From contig JAMBLH010000181.1 in NCBI GenBank assembly GCA_023336875.1, positions 1 to 30,033 of the forward strand: a DNA stretch of 30,033 nt, read 5' to 3'. Position 1 is the first letter of the stretch. The number at the start of each line of letters is the position of its first letter. A program made the position numbers and the translations under genes. Source of the stretch: Actinomycetes bacterium. Its GTDB lineage: Bacteria > Actinomycetota > Acidimicrobiia > Spongiisociales > UBA5794. Positions 1 through 7,627 of this stretch are shown here, one piece after another. The notes beneath the pieces are model-generated. The model saw only the letters and a list, made by a program, of their open reading frames with translations, made no database searches and was not told the DNA's origin.

Positions 1-770
1 ACGTCGTGCGCCCGCAGGACCGAGTAGTAGTCGGATTCATCCTTGATCTTCGTCGTACGTTTGATGCCAGCGGTGTCTACCACTTCGAAGTACTCGCCAT
101 CGATGTCTATGACCATGTTGATGGGGTCGCGAGTTGTACCCGGTATGTCAGACACGAGTACCCGTTCCGTTCCTGCGAGGCGGTTCAAGAGTGTTGACTT
201 GCCAACATTTGGCCTACCAACGATGGCTAGGCGTGCGATTGCGTCAGGGTCCGAGTCACCCTCGAGGTCTGAGGGGAGTGACGCGACGAGGAGGTCGAGG
301 AAGTCCCCAGTGTTCCGACCCCCAAGGGCCGAAACAGGGACGGGATTGCCGAGACCGAGACCCCATAGGTGAGCGAGGTCAGATTCGGCCGAAGGCGAGT
401 CAACCTTGTTGGCGACAAGGATGTGCGGCACCTCAGAGCGCTGGAGAATCCGCGCGATACCGATGTCGTCATCGGTGACCTCGGTCGTGGCATCTGCAAC
501 AAAGACAACGAGATCGGCTCCTGAAACGGCGACTTCCGCTTGTTCGCGAATGTCTGTTGTGAGCTCCTCCTTGGGACGGGCCTCCCATCCACCGGTATCG
601 ACGACATGAAACTCGTGCCCAGCCCACTCAGCGTCGAACTGTCTGCGGTCCCGTGTAACGCCGGCTTCCTCGTTTGTCACGGCCGCCTTGCTCCGCACGA
701 TCCGGTTAACAAGCGTGGACTTGCCTACGTTCGGACGACCCAGGATCACCACGATCGGAGTTCTGCTCAT
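1..770 (-). CDS. der: GTPase Der (EngA), N-terminal part, cut by window edge
   Basis: Der is a double-GTPase-domain protein needed for maturation of the 50S ribosomal subunit. The frame is open from an ATG at 770 to the window edge and gives about 256 residues. The first G domain has GRPNVGKST at residues 11-19 and a DTGGWE G3 motif near residue 60. A second GRPNVGKST follows near residue 187, with VSDIPGTTRD and DTAG behind it, which identifies the tandem-G-domain Der rather than Era or other small GTPases. The C-terminal KH-like domain lies outside the window. The ATG overlaps the TGA of the radical SAM gene as ATGA, so the two are probably translationally coupled. In M. tuberculosis der directly follows cmk; here ispH and the DUF512 gene stand between them. 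Confidence 0.96.
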   Translation of the reverse strand, partial: MSRTPIVVILGRPNVGKSTLVNRIVRSKAAVTNEEAGVTRDRRQFDAEWAGHEFHVVDTGGWEARPKEELTTDIREQAEVAVSGADLVVFVADATTEVTDDDIGIARILQRSEVPHILVANKVDSPSAESDLAHLWGLGLGNPVPVSALGGRNTGDFLDLLVASLPSDLEGDSDPDAIARLAIVGRPNVGKSTLLNRLAGTERVLVSDIPGTTRDPINMVIDIDGEYFEVVDTAGIKRTTKIKDESDYYSVLRAHD

Positions 771-2146
771 CTGGCTGCCCCCAGAAGTCCTGACGCTGTA
801 GCTGGCGCAACAACCACCGGCGCCTGTGCAGCCGCAGCAACATCGCCCAACGCAACGTCGTCGATGAACATGTCACCAGACAAGGACACATCAGGTATCA
901 CATACGCACCCACAGGGCCCCTGTCGTTGTTGATTGTATCGATGATGTCCTCCCCGACCATCAGGCCTGCAACGGCGGTGTTTCCGCCGAAGAAAGTGTT
1001 CGGAACCTCCAGAAGCCGAATCTTACGGTTGGCAAGTCCCTCCAGCCGTGTTCGAACCGGTTCCAGGATTGACTTTCCGTACGCACCGGTCAACACCACA
1101 AGCGGGCCGGATTCCGCCGACGGATCGTGTGATGGGTGCCGCTCGGCACGGTAGCCCTCCGCAGGTGCAGCTGGCATGGATCTCCACTCGCCGGTGACGA
1201 TAGGCGCACTCGACGATGAACCGTTTTCGAGTCGGTCCAGCTCGTCGTAGAACGCTCTGATCATCCCGATGCCGTTCTCGTGCTGCTCGAATCCTTCATA
1301 GACGGATGTCGTCGGCACATCGATCCCTGCCGTTACGTAGAGCTCATCCGATGCCTGGAAGATCCTCCGGCCAACTGTCTTGAGGGCACGCTCGCTCCAG
1401 AAATGCACGATCTCGAGGTCGGCGTCGGCCTCTTGGCGCGTGTGGACTCTGAGGCTTGGTTCGGTGTTGTATTTTGAGAGGCCGAGGGGCACGATGCCAA
1501 GCGTTGTGAGCCCCGAGAATCGAGTCAGGATCTCGGCGAGCGTTCTCTCGAGGACCTCACCGTTGTTGATATCGGGACACAGGACGATCTGTCCATGCAC
1601 GGTAATGTTGCTTTCGAGGAGCGCCTCGAGCCAGCGAAGACTTGTTGCACCCCGTCTGTTGCGCAGCATGTCCGCTCGAATGTCTGGGTCTGTTGCATGG
1701 ATGGATACGTAGAGCGGACCGAGCCTGTCCTCAACAACTCGTGCGAGGTCGAGTTCCGTGAAGCGCGTCAATGTGGTGAAGTTCCCGTAGAGGAACGAGA
1801 GCCGGTAGTCGTCGTCCTTGAGATACAGGGACTGTCTCATCCCCGGCGGCAGCTGGTAGATGAAACAGAATGAGCAGTGGTTGTCACAGGTCTGGACTCT
1901 GTCGAATATCGAGGACCCCAGCCGGAGACCGATCGGCACACCCTCGTCCTTGACAACAACCGTCTCGATGTCGGCTCCATCCCGCCGGAGTAGGAACACA
2001 GGGTCGACGTCGTCGACCAGCTGCTGATACTCGATCACGTCGTTGGGAATGACACCGTTGACCGAAACGAGTTCGTCGCCCGCGACAAGCCCGGACACCT
2101 CCGCAGGTGTACCAGGAATAACTTCAAGAACGGTTGGCAACGACAT
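767..2146 (-). CDS. PDZ-radical SAM-DUF512 protein
   Basis: From the ATG at 2146 the product has 459 residues. A short PDZ-like segment (about 5-65, with PGTPAEVSGL and GDELVSVNG) precedes a radical SAM cluster site CxxxCxxC at Cys87, Cys91 and Cys94. The C-terminal half matches the DUF512 type, including GEWRSMPAAP and a late VVLTGAYGKSILEP segment. Proteins of this architecture are common beside der in Gram-positive bacteria, but their reaction is not established to my knowledge, so no function is assigned. An in-frame start further upstream (2215) would overlap ispH. The ATG at 2146 is preferred because it begins directly before the PDZ segment and sits 7 bases behind a TATCCT hexamer. It overlaps der by four bases. 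Confidence 0.9.
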   Translation of the reverse strand: MSLPTVLEVIPGTPAEVSGLVAGDELVSVNGVIPNDVIEYQQLVDDVDPVFLLRRDGADIETVVVKDEGVPIGLRLGSSIFDRVQTCDNHCSFCFIYQLPPGMRQSLYLKDDDYRLSFLYGNFTTLTRFTELDLARVVEDRLGPLYVSIHATDPDIRADMLRNRRGATSLRWLEALLESNITVHGQIVLCPDINNGEVLERTLAEILTRFSGLTTLGIVPLGLSKYNTEPSLRVHTRQEADADLEIVHFWSERALKTVGRRIFQASDELYVTAGIDVPTTSVYEGFEQHENGIGMIRAFYDELDRLENGSSSSAPIVTGEWRSMPAAPAEGYRAERHPSHDPSAESGPLVVLTGAYGKSILEPVRTRLEGLANRKIRLLEVPNTFFGGNTAVAGLMVGEDIIDTINNDRGPVGAYVIPDVSLSGDMFIDDVALGDVAAAAQAPVVVAPATASGLLGAAR

Positions 2147-2153
2147 CCACCAG

Positions 2154-2159
2154 AGGATA
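2154..2159 (-). promoter_or_regulatory. -10 element, probable leaderless promoter of the DUF512 gene
   Basis: TATCCT on the minus strand lies 7 bases before the ATG at 2146. There is no Shine-Dalgarno site between them, and transcription would be expected to start at or next to the A of ATG. No convincing -35 box is visible. Confidence 0.5.
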
Positions 2160-2193
2160 CCGTCTGGCTCCAGAACAGCGTGCAGCCGGGTTC

Positions 2194-2199
2194 TATCCT
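2194..2199 (+). promoter_or_regulatory. -10 element, probable leaderless promoter of ispH
   Basis: TATCCT on the plus strand lies 6 bases before the ispH ATG at 2206, with no Shine-Dalgarno site. The same hexamer serves the divergent gene on the other strand, 34 bases away. No clear -35 box is seen. Confidence 0.5.
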
Positions 2200-2205
2200 C
2201 ACTGC

Positions 2206-3252
2206 ATGGCGACAAAGGTTCTTCTCGCTGAGCCGCGAGGCTTCTGCGCTGGCGTTGAGATGGCGATCAAGGCTCTGACATGGATGGTTCAGGTCTTTGA
2301 ATCTCCTGTGTATTGCTATCACGAGATCGTCCACAACGGCGCAGTCGTGCACGCATTCCAGGAAGCTGGTGTCGTGTTTGTGGACGATATCTCTGAGGTT
2401 CCAGAAGGAATGCCTGTCATGCTGTCCGCCCACGGCTCAGCGCCAGACATCGTTGAAGCCGCGCAGAACGGTGCCTCGGTGATGATCGATGCTGTGTGCC
2501 CTCTTGTAACAAAGGTTCATCACGAGGTGCGCCGAATGGCCGACAAGGGGTATGACATCATCTATGTCGGGCATGAGGGCCACGATGAGGCCATTGGGGC
2601 AATGGCAGAGGCGCCGATGGTGACTCAGCTGGTGGACCCGAGGGTCGGATTGGACACGTTCTCGGCTGGTACCGATGCAAAAGTTGCGCTGTTGGCGCAA
2701 ACAACTCTTGGTCTCTACGAGTGGGAGGACGTGTTGTCTGATGCCGAGACACGGTTCCCAGACCTGTGGACCGCCCGAAAGAGCGATCTCTGCTACGCAA
2801 CCACGAACCGGCAGGCCGCAATCCAGGAGCTTGCGGAGCGATCGGACCTGTTGCTCGTGGTCGGTTCGGAGAACTCATCGAACACGAAGGCGCTCGTAAG
2901 AGTTGGCACCAATGCGGGTGTTCCTGCGTATCGAGTAGATAGTGCGGATGACATCGATCCTGCCTGGTTGAAGGGCGCAAGCGTTGTCGGCGTCACCGCA
3001 GGGGCATCAGCCCCGGATCAACGCGTGCAGAAGGTGATCGAACGAATCTCCCCGACTGAGGGTGTCGAGATGGTGCGAGTCACATCCGAGGACGAGTACT
3101 TCCCACTTCCGCCGAACCTCAGACGATTCATGGGCGCATTGCAGCCACTCGTGGAGGGTGGATTTGCGTGTCAGACGCCCGGTGTCTCAGGGCTTGTTGA
3201 GAACGATCGCAATTTCACCGCAACGGAGGCGTTGGCCATCCTCGGCGTGTGA
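2206..3252 (+). CDS. ispH: 4-hydroxy-3-methylbut-2-enyl diphosphate reductase
   Basis: IspH is the [4Fe-4S] enzyme that makes IPP and DMAPP in the last step of the MEP isoprenoid pathway. The 348-residue product has the three cluster cysteines at Cys14 (EPRGFCAGV), Cys98 (DAVCPLVTKVH) and Cys196 (LCYATTNRQ). It also has the substrate-binding VHNGAVV, SAHGSAP, GHEGHDEAIG, GSENSSNT and TAGASAPD segments. An in-frame ATG 24 codons upstream exists, but MATKVLLAEPRGFC is the usual family start. It is the only well-supported plus-strand gene here and diverges from the DUF512 gene across 59 bp. Its TGA is followed at once by an ATG opening a 43-codon ORF. Confidence 0.97.
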   Translation: MATKVLLAEPRGFCAGVEMAIKALTWMVQVFESPVYCYHEIVHNGAVVHAFQEAGVVFVDDISEVPEGMPVMLSAHGSAPDIVEAAQNGASVMIDAVCPLVTKVHHEVRRMADKGYDIIYVGHEGHDEAIGAMAEAPMVTQLVDPRVGLDTFSAGTDAKVALLAQTTLGLYEWEDVLSDAETRFPDLWTARKSDLCYATTNRQAAIQELAERSDLLLVVGSENSSNTKALVRVGTNAGVPAYRVDSADDIDPAWLKGASVVGVTAGASAPDQRVQKVIERISPTEGVEMVRVTSEDEYFPLPPNLRRFMGALQPLVEGGFACQTPGVSGLVENDRNFTATEALAILGV

Positions 3253-3384
3253 ATGCACGTCAATCAGGGACACGACCACATTCTCAGGGAGTACGGATGG
3301 ACATACGTGCGCCTCGCCGATGGCAGCTACCAGTGGAGAAGCCCACTCGGCCGTACATACACGACATGGAGGGCACCTCCATAA
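3253..3384 (+). pseudogene. 43-residue ORF, probable remnant of an HNH endonuclease C-terminus
   Basis: An ATG abuts the ispH TGA and opens 43 codons ending in TAA at 3382-3384. The peptide contains HDHILREYGWTYVRLADGSY followed by QWRSPLGRTYTTW. This reads like the tail of the DUF222/HNH endonucleases common in actinobacteria, where an H-rich stretch is followed by a GW, a DG and a W-SP-GRTY segment. The catalytic HNH core and everything before it are absent, so I treat it as a decayed fragment. It could instead be a short coupled gene. The family assignment is from memory of the motif and is tentative. Confidence 0.4.
3366..3382. terminator. Stem-loop between convergent genes, candidate bidirectional terminator
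   Basis: ATGGAGG, loop GCA and CCTCCAT form a perfect 7-bp stem. It sits between ispH with its small ORF (plus strand) and the zinc-ribbon gene that ends at 3401 (minus strand). There is no U-tract on either side, as is often so in actinobacteria. The stem includes the last codons and part of the stop of the 43-codon ORF. Confidence 0.45.
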
Positions 3385-3400
3385 AGGCGTCACGTGCCGG

Positions 3401-3589
3401 CTACTTCTTGAGCCAGAAGGTGGCGCCGCATTCGGGACATTCGAGTTGCATGCTGCCGCCAGCCCACCAGCTCCCCTTCCTCGTCTCGCCGGTAGGTACA
3501 TACTCCGAGACAGGAATCGGAACACCGCAGTCACTGCACGGCCTCGTCGTTATCCGTTGCCACCAGGCGCGAACTCCGCGGGGCATCAT
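3401..3589 (-). CDS. Small zinc-ribbon protein, function unknown
   Basis: This 62-residue ORF starts 5 bases after the cmk stop codon. It has two CxxC knuckles, CSDC (Cys18, Cys21) and CPEC (Cys51, Cys54), spaced as in a small zinc ribbon. Between them is a Trp/Gly-rich stretch (KGSWWAGGS). Two consecutive ATG codons allow a start at 3589 or 3586. I do not recognise a named family. The paired cysteines and the tight spacing to cmk make it likely to be a real last gene of the cmk operon, ending shortly before the stem-loop at 3366-3382. Confidence 0.65.
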   Translation of the reverse strand: MMPRGVRAWWQRITTRPCSDCGVPIPVSEYVPTGETRKGSWWAGGSMQLECPECGATFWLKK

Positions 3590-3594
3590 CAGAA

Positions 3595-4257
3595 CTAAGC
3601 CCCACCGTCGGTGAGTATTTCGTTCACTCGCGCGATGATTCGATCCACCACCTCGTCGATCGTCAGTTCTGACGTGTCGATGATCAGTGCGTCGTCGGCA
3701 GGCCGGAGTGGCGATGCCTTGCGAGTTGAGTCGGCGTGGTCTCGGGCTTCGATCTCAGCCGCGATCTTCGCCACTGACTTGCCTTCGGCCTCGGCGTCTC
3801 CGGAACGACGGGTGGCACGCACAAGCGGGCTCGCGGTGAGATAGATCTTCACGGGCGCGTCGGGGAACACGACCGTGCCGATGTCTCGTCCCTCGACGAC
3901 AGCGTTGGCACCACGGTCGTCCACCCATCGACGCTGCATCTCTACGATCGCCGCCCTCACGAGAGGGTGTGCAGATACTGCGCTGACGGCCAGAGTCACC
4001 TGGTCCGAGCGGATATCGGATGCCACTGACTCACCATCGAGCACGATTCCGACTTCTGTGTAGTCGATGGTGTGGTTCTCGACCTCGGAGAGCACTTCTG
4101 TTTCCGATCGGACGTCAGCGCCTGCCCGGACGATTGCGAGGGTCGCCGCACGATAGGTCGCACCGGTGTCGAGGTAGACGAGGTCGAGTTGGTCCGCAAC
4201 CGCTCTCGATGCGGTGCTCTTCCCGACTCCACTCGGCCCGTCGATGGCTATTACCAC
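3595..4257 (-). CDS. cmk: Cytidylate kinase
   Basis: Cmk phosphorylates CMP and dCMP to the diphosphates. The 220-residue product begins VVIAIDGPSGVGKST, with the P-loop at residues 7-15. It has the DTGATYRA nucleotide-monophosphate site, the EGRDIGTVVFPDA segment and the RKASPLRPADDALIIDTS tail typical of the family. The start is a GTG at 4257, inside the end of aroA. It is preferred because GGAGG lies 4 bases before it and because no ATG is close. The longer frame from 4305 would add residues unlike the family. The 7-bp overlap with aroA implies coupling. Confidence 0.95.
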   Translation of the reverse strand: MVIAIDGPSGVGKSTASRAVADQLDLVYLDTGATYRAATLAIVRAGADVRSETEVLSEVENHTIDYTEVGIVLDGESVASDIRSDQVTLAVSAVSAHPLVRAAIVEMQRRWVDDRGANAVVEGRDIGTVVFPDAPVKIYLTASPLVRATRRSGDAEAEGKSVAKIAAEIEARDHADSTRKASPLRPADDALIIDTSELTIDEVVDRIIARVNEILTDGGA

Positions 4258-5522
4258 ATCTCCTCCAGCGTGTCGTAGAACGCTGGCCAGGAGACCGCAG
4301 CGCACTCTGCGCCGACGATCTCGACAGGCCCGTCAGCTCTCAGCCCTGCCACGGCAGCCGCCATGGCGATACGATGATCGCCCAACGAGTCAACCTCACC
4401 TCCGCCAAGGAAGCCCGTTCCGACGACTTGAAAGCCATCGGTAGCCGGCTCGATGGCACCATCGAGAGCTTGGATCATCGCCGTTGTCGATGCAATGCGA
4501 TCGGACTCCTTTGCGCGCAGCTCCTCGGCATTGGATACCGTCGTGATGCCTTCCGCGAAAGTAGCGACGACCGCGAGAAGCGGTAGTTCGTCGAGCGTCG
4601 AAGCAACAAGATCTCCACCGACATCAACGGCTCTGAGTGTTCGTCCGGTGACCTTGACGTCGCCAACCGGATCTCCTCCGATTGACCCTGTGACCAGCGC
4701 CTCGACCTCTGTCCCCATCTCTTCGAGTACCTGGAGAAAGCCAAGCCTGCCCGGGTTGAGGCTGATGTTCGGCGTGAGGACCTCTGACCCGCGATGAATA
4801 GCGGCAACAGCCCAGAGATACGCAGCGGAGGACGGATCGCCGGGAACGTCATAGCGTGCAGGAGCAAGCGTGCCGGGGTCGACGCGAAAGGCGGTCGCTG
4901 TTGACCACTCCCCCAGTCCCGCGGCTATCAGCCAGCGTTCGGTGTGATCTCGGAAGCCTGGTGGCGAGTCGATAACAGACGAGATTGGTGCCGCAAGTGC
5001 CGCGAGCTCGAAAGCAGAGCGAATTTGAGCTGATGCTATGTCAATGGCAAAGCTGGTGCCCTGAACGTCAGTTGCGCCACCAACGCTGATGGGAGCTGTG
5101 CCCCCGCTCGACGGCGTGATTCGGCCGCCAAGCGCCTCGAGCGGGGCAACCAGACGGTTCATCGGTCGTGCGCTGAGGGACTTATCTCCGACCAGTGTTG
5201 CCTGGACTTCCGATGTGGACAGGACTCCCGCAAGCAGCCGCATAGTTGTTCCAGAGTTGCCACAGTCGATCGGCGCAGACGGCTCGGTCCAGTTCGACGA
5301 TCCGGGAGAGCGGATTTCGGGACCATCCACCAGAACGCCGAGCGCGCGAATTGCCTCGATAGTCCTGCGTACGTCCTCGCCGGAGCCGAGACCAGTTATG
5401 AGGCTGTCTCCCTCAGAGATCGCGGCAAAGATCAGCGCGCGGTGCGATAGCGACTTGTCCCCTGGCACTTGAATTGAAGCGAGGAGCCGGGAATCAGGAT
5501 TTGTGACAACGCGCCTAGCCAT
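4251..5522 (-). CDS. aroA: 3-phosphoshikimate 1-carboxyvinyltransferase (EPSP synthase)
   Basis: AroA joins shikimate 3-phosphate and PEP in the sixth step of aromatic amino acid synthesis and is the glyphosate target. The 423-residue product has VPGDKSLSHRAL (active-site Lys23), DCGNSGTTMRL (about 87-96), GDKSLSARPM, GDPSSAAYLWA, LRAKESDRI and GDHRIAMA in the family order. Two ATGs lie side by side at 5525 and 5522. Either start overlaps the end of the upstream pseudouridine synthase gene (TAG at 5515-5517). No clear Shine-Dalgarno site is visible, which fits coupled translation. Confidence 0.95.
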   Translation of the reverse strand: MARRVVTNPDSRLLASIQVPGDKSLSHRALIFAAISEGDSLITGLGSGEDVRRTIEAIRALGVLVDGPEIRSPGSSNWTEPSAPIDCGNSGTTMRLLAGVLSTSEVQATLVGDKSLSARPMNRLVAPLEALGGRITPSSGGTAPISVGGATDVQGTSFAIDIASAQIRSAFELAALAAPISSVIDSPPGFRDHTERWLIAAGLGEWSTATAFRVDPGTLAPARYDVPGDPSSAAYLWAVAAIHRGSEVLTPNISLNPGRLGFLQVLEEMGTEVEALVTGSIGGDPVGDVKVTGRTLRAVDVGGDLVASTLDELPLLAVVATFAEGITTVSNAEELRAKESDRIASTTAMIQALDGAIEPATDGFQVVGTGFLGGGEVDSLGDHRIAMAAAVAGLRADGPVEIVGAECAAVSWPAFYDTLEEMW

Positions 5523-6234
5523 CATCGGCCACGATCTCGGACATCGCGTAGATGTCTCGAATCTCATCGAATGTCAGCGCCCTGTACCCGCCAGGGCTCA
5601 GCGTTCGGTCGGTGATGCCGGCAATCGATGTACGGACAAGGCGGACGATTTCAATGTCCATCGCATCGAACATCCTGCGGATCTCCCGGTTCCGGCCCTC
5701 TGTCAGCGTCAATTCGACCAAGGTCCTGCCCTTTGAGGTGTCGACCACCCTCGCTCTTGTGGCACGTGCAACTCCATCCTCAAGTTCAATGCCATCGGTA
5801 AGACGAGACACCTGGCTGGGTGCCAACGGACCATCTATGAGCACGTGGTAGGTCTTCTCGATGCCATAGCGCGGATGTGTGACCCTGAGCGCCAGATCTC
5901 CGTCGTTTGTCATGAGTAGGAGACCCTCGGAATGTAGGTCCAGTCGCCCAACGGGATTGGTAACCGGCGTGTCAGGTACCAACTCACGCACGGTGGGTCT
6001 CTCCTGCGGGTCTGACATCGTAGAGACAACACCTGCTGGCTTGTAGACGAGCCACGTCGTGAGTTCCGGATCGAGGGGAAGTACCACCCCATCAACGACG
6101 ACCTCGTCCCCGAGTGGGTCGACCCGTTGACCAACGGACGCTGGGGAGCCGTTGACGGACACTCGCCCCTGTTCGATCAGGATGTCTGCCTTCCGTCGAG
6201 ACGCAAGTCCTGTCCTTGCGATCAGTTTGTTCAG
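5515..6234 (-). CDS. RluB/RsuA-family pseudouridine synthase, non-standard start
   Basis: The enzyme isomerises a uridine in rRNA, by family probably in the 23S peptidyl-transferase region. It has an N-terminal S4 RNA-binding domain (LNKLIARTGLASRRKADILI then EQGRVSVNG) and a catalytic domain with GRLDLHSEGLLLMTNDGDLA, Asp99 being the nucleophile. The first canonical start in frame, GTG at 6162, would remove most of the S4 domain. No ATG, GTG or TTG lies between there and an upstream in-frame TGA near 6305. I place the start at CTG 6234, which overlaps the scpB TGA as CTGA. The alternative is ATC at 6243, five bases after a GGAG, which matches the usual MERLQKV-like N-terminus even better. 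The product has about 239-242 residues. Confidence 0.88.
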   Translation of the reverse strand: MNKLIARTGLASRRKADILIEQGRVSVNGSPASVGQRVDPLGDEVVVDGVVLPLDPELTTWLVYKPAGVVSTMSDPQERPTVRELVPDTPVTNPVGRLDLHSEGLLLMTNDGDLALRVTHPRYGIEKTYHVLIDGPLAPSQVSRLTDGIELEDGVARATRARVVDTSKGRTLVELTLTEGRNREIRRMFDAMDIEIVRLVRTSIAGITDRTLSPGGYRALTFDEIRDIYAMSEIVADDG

Positions 6235-6800
6235 TCGTTCGATGATGACTCCGGGCGCATCGGTAGTTCGAGCGTCTCGACGATCTGCGCTGGCGGCACG
6301 TGGTCAGCCAATGGCGGAAGATCGGTGAGAGACGCAACACCGAGTTTCTCGAGGAACAGATCAGTCGTTCCGTAGAGTACGGCCTGTCCCGGTCCGGGTG
6401 CTCGCCCGATCTCAAGAACGATGCCACGTCGTTCCAGAGTCTTGAGGGAGTGCTCCGAGTCGACGCCCCGGATCTCAGTTACCTGGCCGCGGCTCACGGG
6501 CTGCCTGTAGGCCACAACAGCAAGCGTCTCAAGGGCAGCGGCCGATAGACGCCTTGCGCGATCTGTCGAAGCAAATCTTTCCAGGTATCCGAGCGCATCA
6601 GGATGCGTGTACAGGCGCCAACCCCCGCCGACGTTCCGAAGAACAACTCCACGTTGTGCGCCGAGGTCGTCGGAGAGATCGAGGAGGGAAGCTTCAATCT
6701 CATTTTTTGGCCGCTCTGTGACTTCGGCGAGTTCGGCAGCGGTGACGGGTTCCTCCGCGACGAACAGTATTGCCTCGAGGACGATGGCGAGATCGGTCAT
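6231..6800 (-). CDS. scpB: Segregation and condensation protein B
   Basis: ScpB dimers bind ScpA and, with SMC, form the complex that organises and segregates the chromosome. The 189-residue product shows the paired winged-helix pattern of the family: an N-terminal ALVxEAILFVAEEPVT-like helix, then AALETLAVVAYRQPVSRGQVTEIRG, LLERGIV-like and FLEKLGVASLTDLP segments. Its ATG overlaps the scpA TGA as ATGA. The order xerD...scpA-scpB-pseudouridine synthase-cmk-der is the conserved actinobacterial one. Confidence 0.95.
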   Translation of the reverse strand: MTDLAIVLEAILFVAEEPVTAAELAEVTERPKNEIEASLLDLSDDLGAQRGVVLRNVGGGWRLYTHPDALGYLERFASTDRARRLSAAALETLAVVAYRQPVSRGQVTEIRGVDSEHSLKTLERRGIVLEIGRAPGPGQAVLYGTTDLFLEKLGVASLTDLPPLADHVPPAQIVETLELPMRPESSSND

Positions 6801-7573
6801 TCTTCTCCTTCATGGCCGAGCATCGCCTCGAAGCGAGAGTCAGCGGATTGTTCGTCGTAGGACATGATGATGGCGGAATTCGGGTCATCCTGGCTCACCT
6901 GCACGATCCCCCATCGGGCAAGTTCGAGGAGGGCGAGAAAGTAGGCAACGACTTCAACGTCTCGAGTGCAGTGCGCCACAACATCTTCGAAATCGGATGT
7001 GATCGATCGTGACATGCGGGTCTGCAGGTCGATCATGGCATCGTGGACAGATGGCAGCTCAAGATCGAGATGGTCAAGATCGGGATCGATGTCGGGCGTC
7101 GTAAAGACCATCTCCGCGATTGCTGCCAATCCCTGAGCGTCGACAGTGAGCCTTACGTCCGGCACCTTTGGCAAGATGTCCGGCGGCGCACCTGCGGTTC
7201 GTGGCACGTATCTCTCCGCCGCTTCCATCCGGTGTCGAAACACCGCAGCGACGTCCTTGAACGTGAGGGATGCCAGGAGGCGCGACAGGAGACGGTCGCG
7301 CTCTTCGGCCAGGGCGAGTTCCTCGTCTAGGTCGATCGGTTCGCCGTCGGGGAGGAGATGCCTTGCCTTGATCTGTATCAACGTTGCCGCGATCAGCAGA
7401 AATTCGCTGGTTACTTCGAGATCAATATCATGCATGTCGTCGATGAACGCGATGTACTCGGAGACGACCTCGGAGAGACTCAGTTCCGTGATGGCAAGCT
7501 GGTGCGATGTGATGAGCTGCAGCAGGAGATCGAGGGGTCCCTCGAACACCCGTGTGCGGACTTCAAATGCCAT
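6797..7573 (-). CDS. scpA: Segregation and condensation protein A
   Basis: ScpA is the kleisin subunit that bridges the SMC heads. The 258-residue product starts with the diagnostic FEGPLDLLLQLI segment (about 10-21) and IDLEVTSEFLLIAATLIQIKARHLLP. A charged linker and a C-terminal winged helix (VAYFLALLELARWGIVQVSQ) follow. The ATG at 7573 has no Shine-Dalgarno site but lies 6 bases behind TAGCCT, so the mRNA may start at this codon. It follows a 49-bp gap after the HD-domain gene and is coupled to scpB. Confidence 0.95.
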   Translation of the reverse strand: MAFEVRTRVFEGPLDLLLQLITSHQLAITELSLSEVVSEYIAFIDDMHDIDLEVTSEFLLIAATLIQIKARHLLPDGEPIDLDEELALAEERDRLLSRLLASLTFKDVAAVFRHRMEAAERYVPRTAGAPPDILPKVPDVRLTVDAQGLAAIAEMVFTTPDIDPDLDHLDLELPSVHDAMIDLQTRMSRSITSDFEDVVAHCTRDVEVVAYFLALLELARWGIVQVSQDDPNSAIIMSYDEQSADSRFEAMLGHEGEE

Positions 7574-7579
7574 GGCAGC

Positions 7580-7585
7580 AGGCTA
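7580..7585 (-). promoter_or_regulatory. scpA: -10 element, probable leaderless promoter of scpA
   Basis: TAGCCT on the minus strand lies 6 bases before the scpA ATG at 7573. There is no Shine-Dalgarno site and no clear -35 box. Confidence 0.42.
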
Positions 7586-7606
7586 TCAGGGGAGCTGCGG
7601 GTAGAG

Positions 7607-7627
7607 AGTAGACGGTCGACCTCTACT
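7607..7627. terminator. 21-bp near-perfect palindrome, hairpin or operator
   Basis: AGTAGA (7607-7612) pairs with TCTACT (7622-7627). The inner GGTCGACC (7614-7621) is itself palindromic, with one extra C at 7613. It covers the stop codon of the HD-domain gene and lies about 22 bases upstream of the scpA -10 element. It could be a terminator hairpin with a TCGA loop and one bulge, or a protein-binding site. There is no U-tract. Confidence 0.35.
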
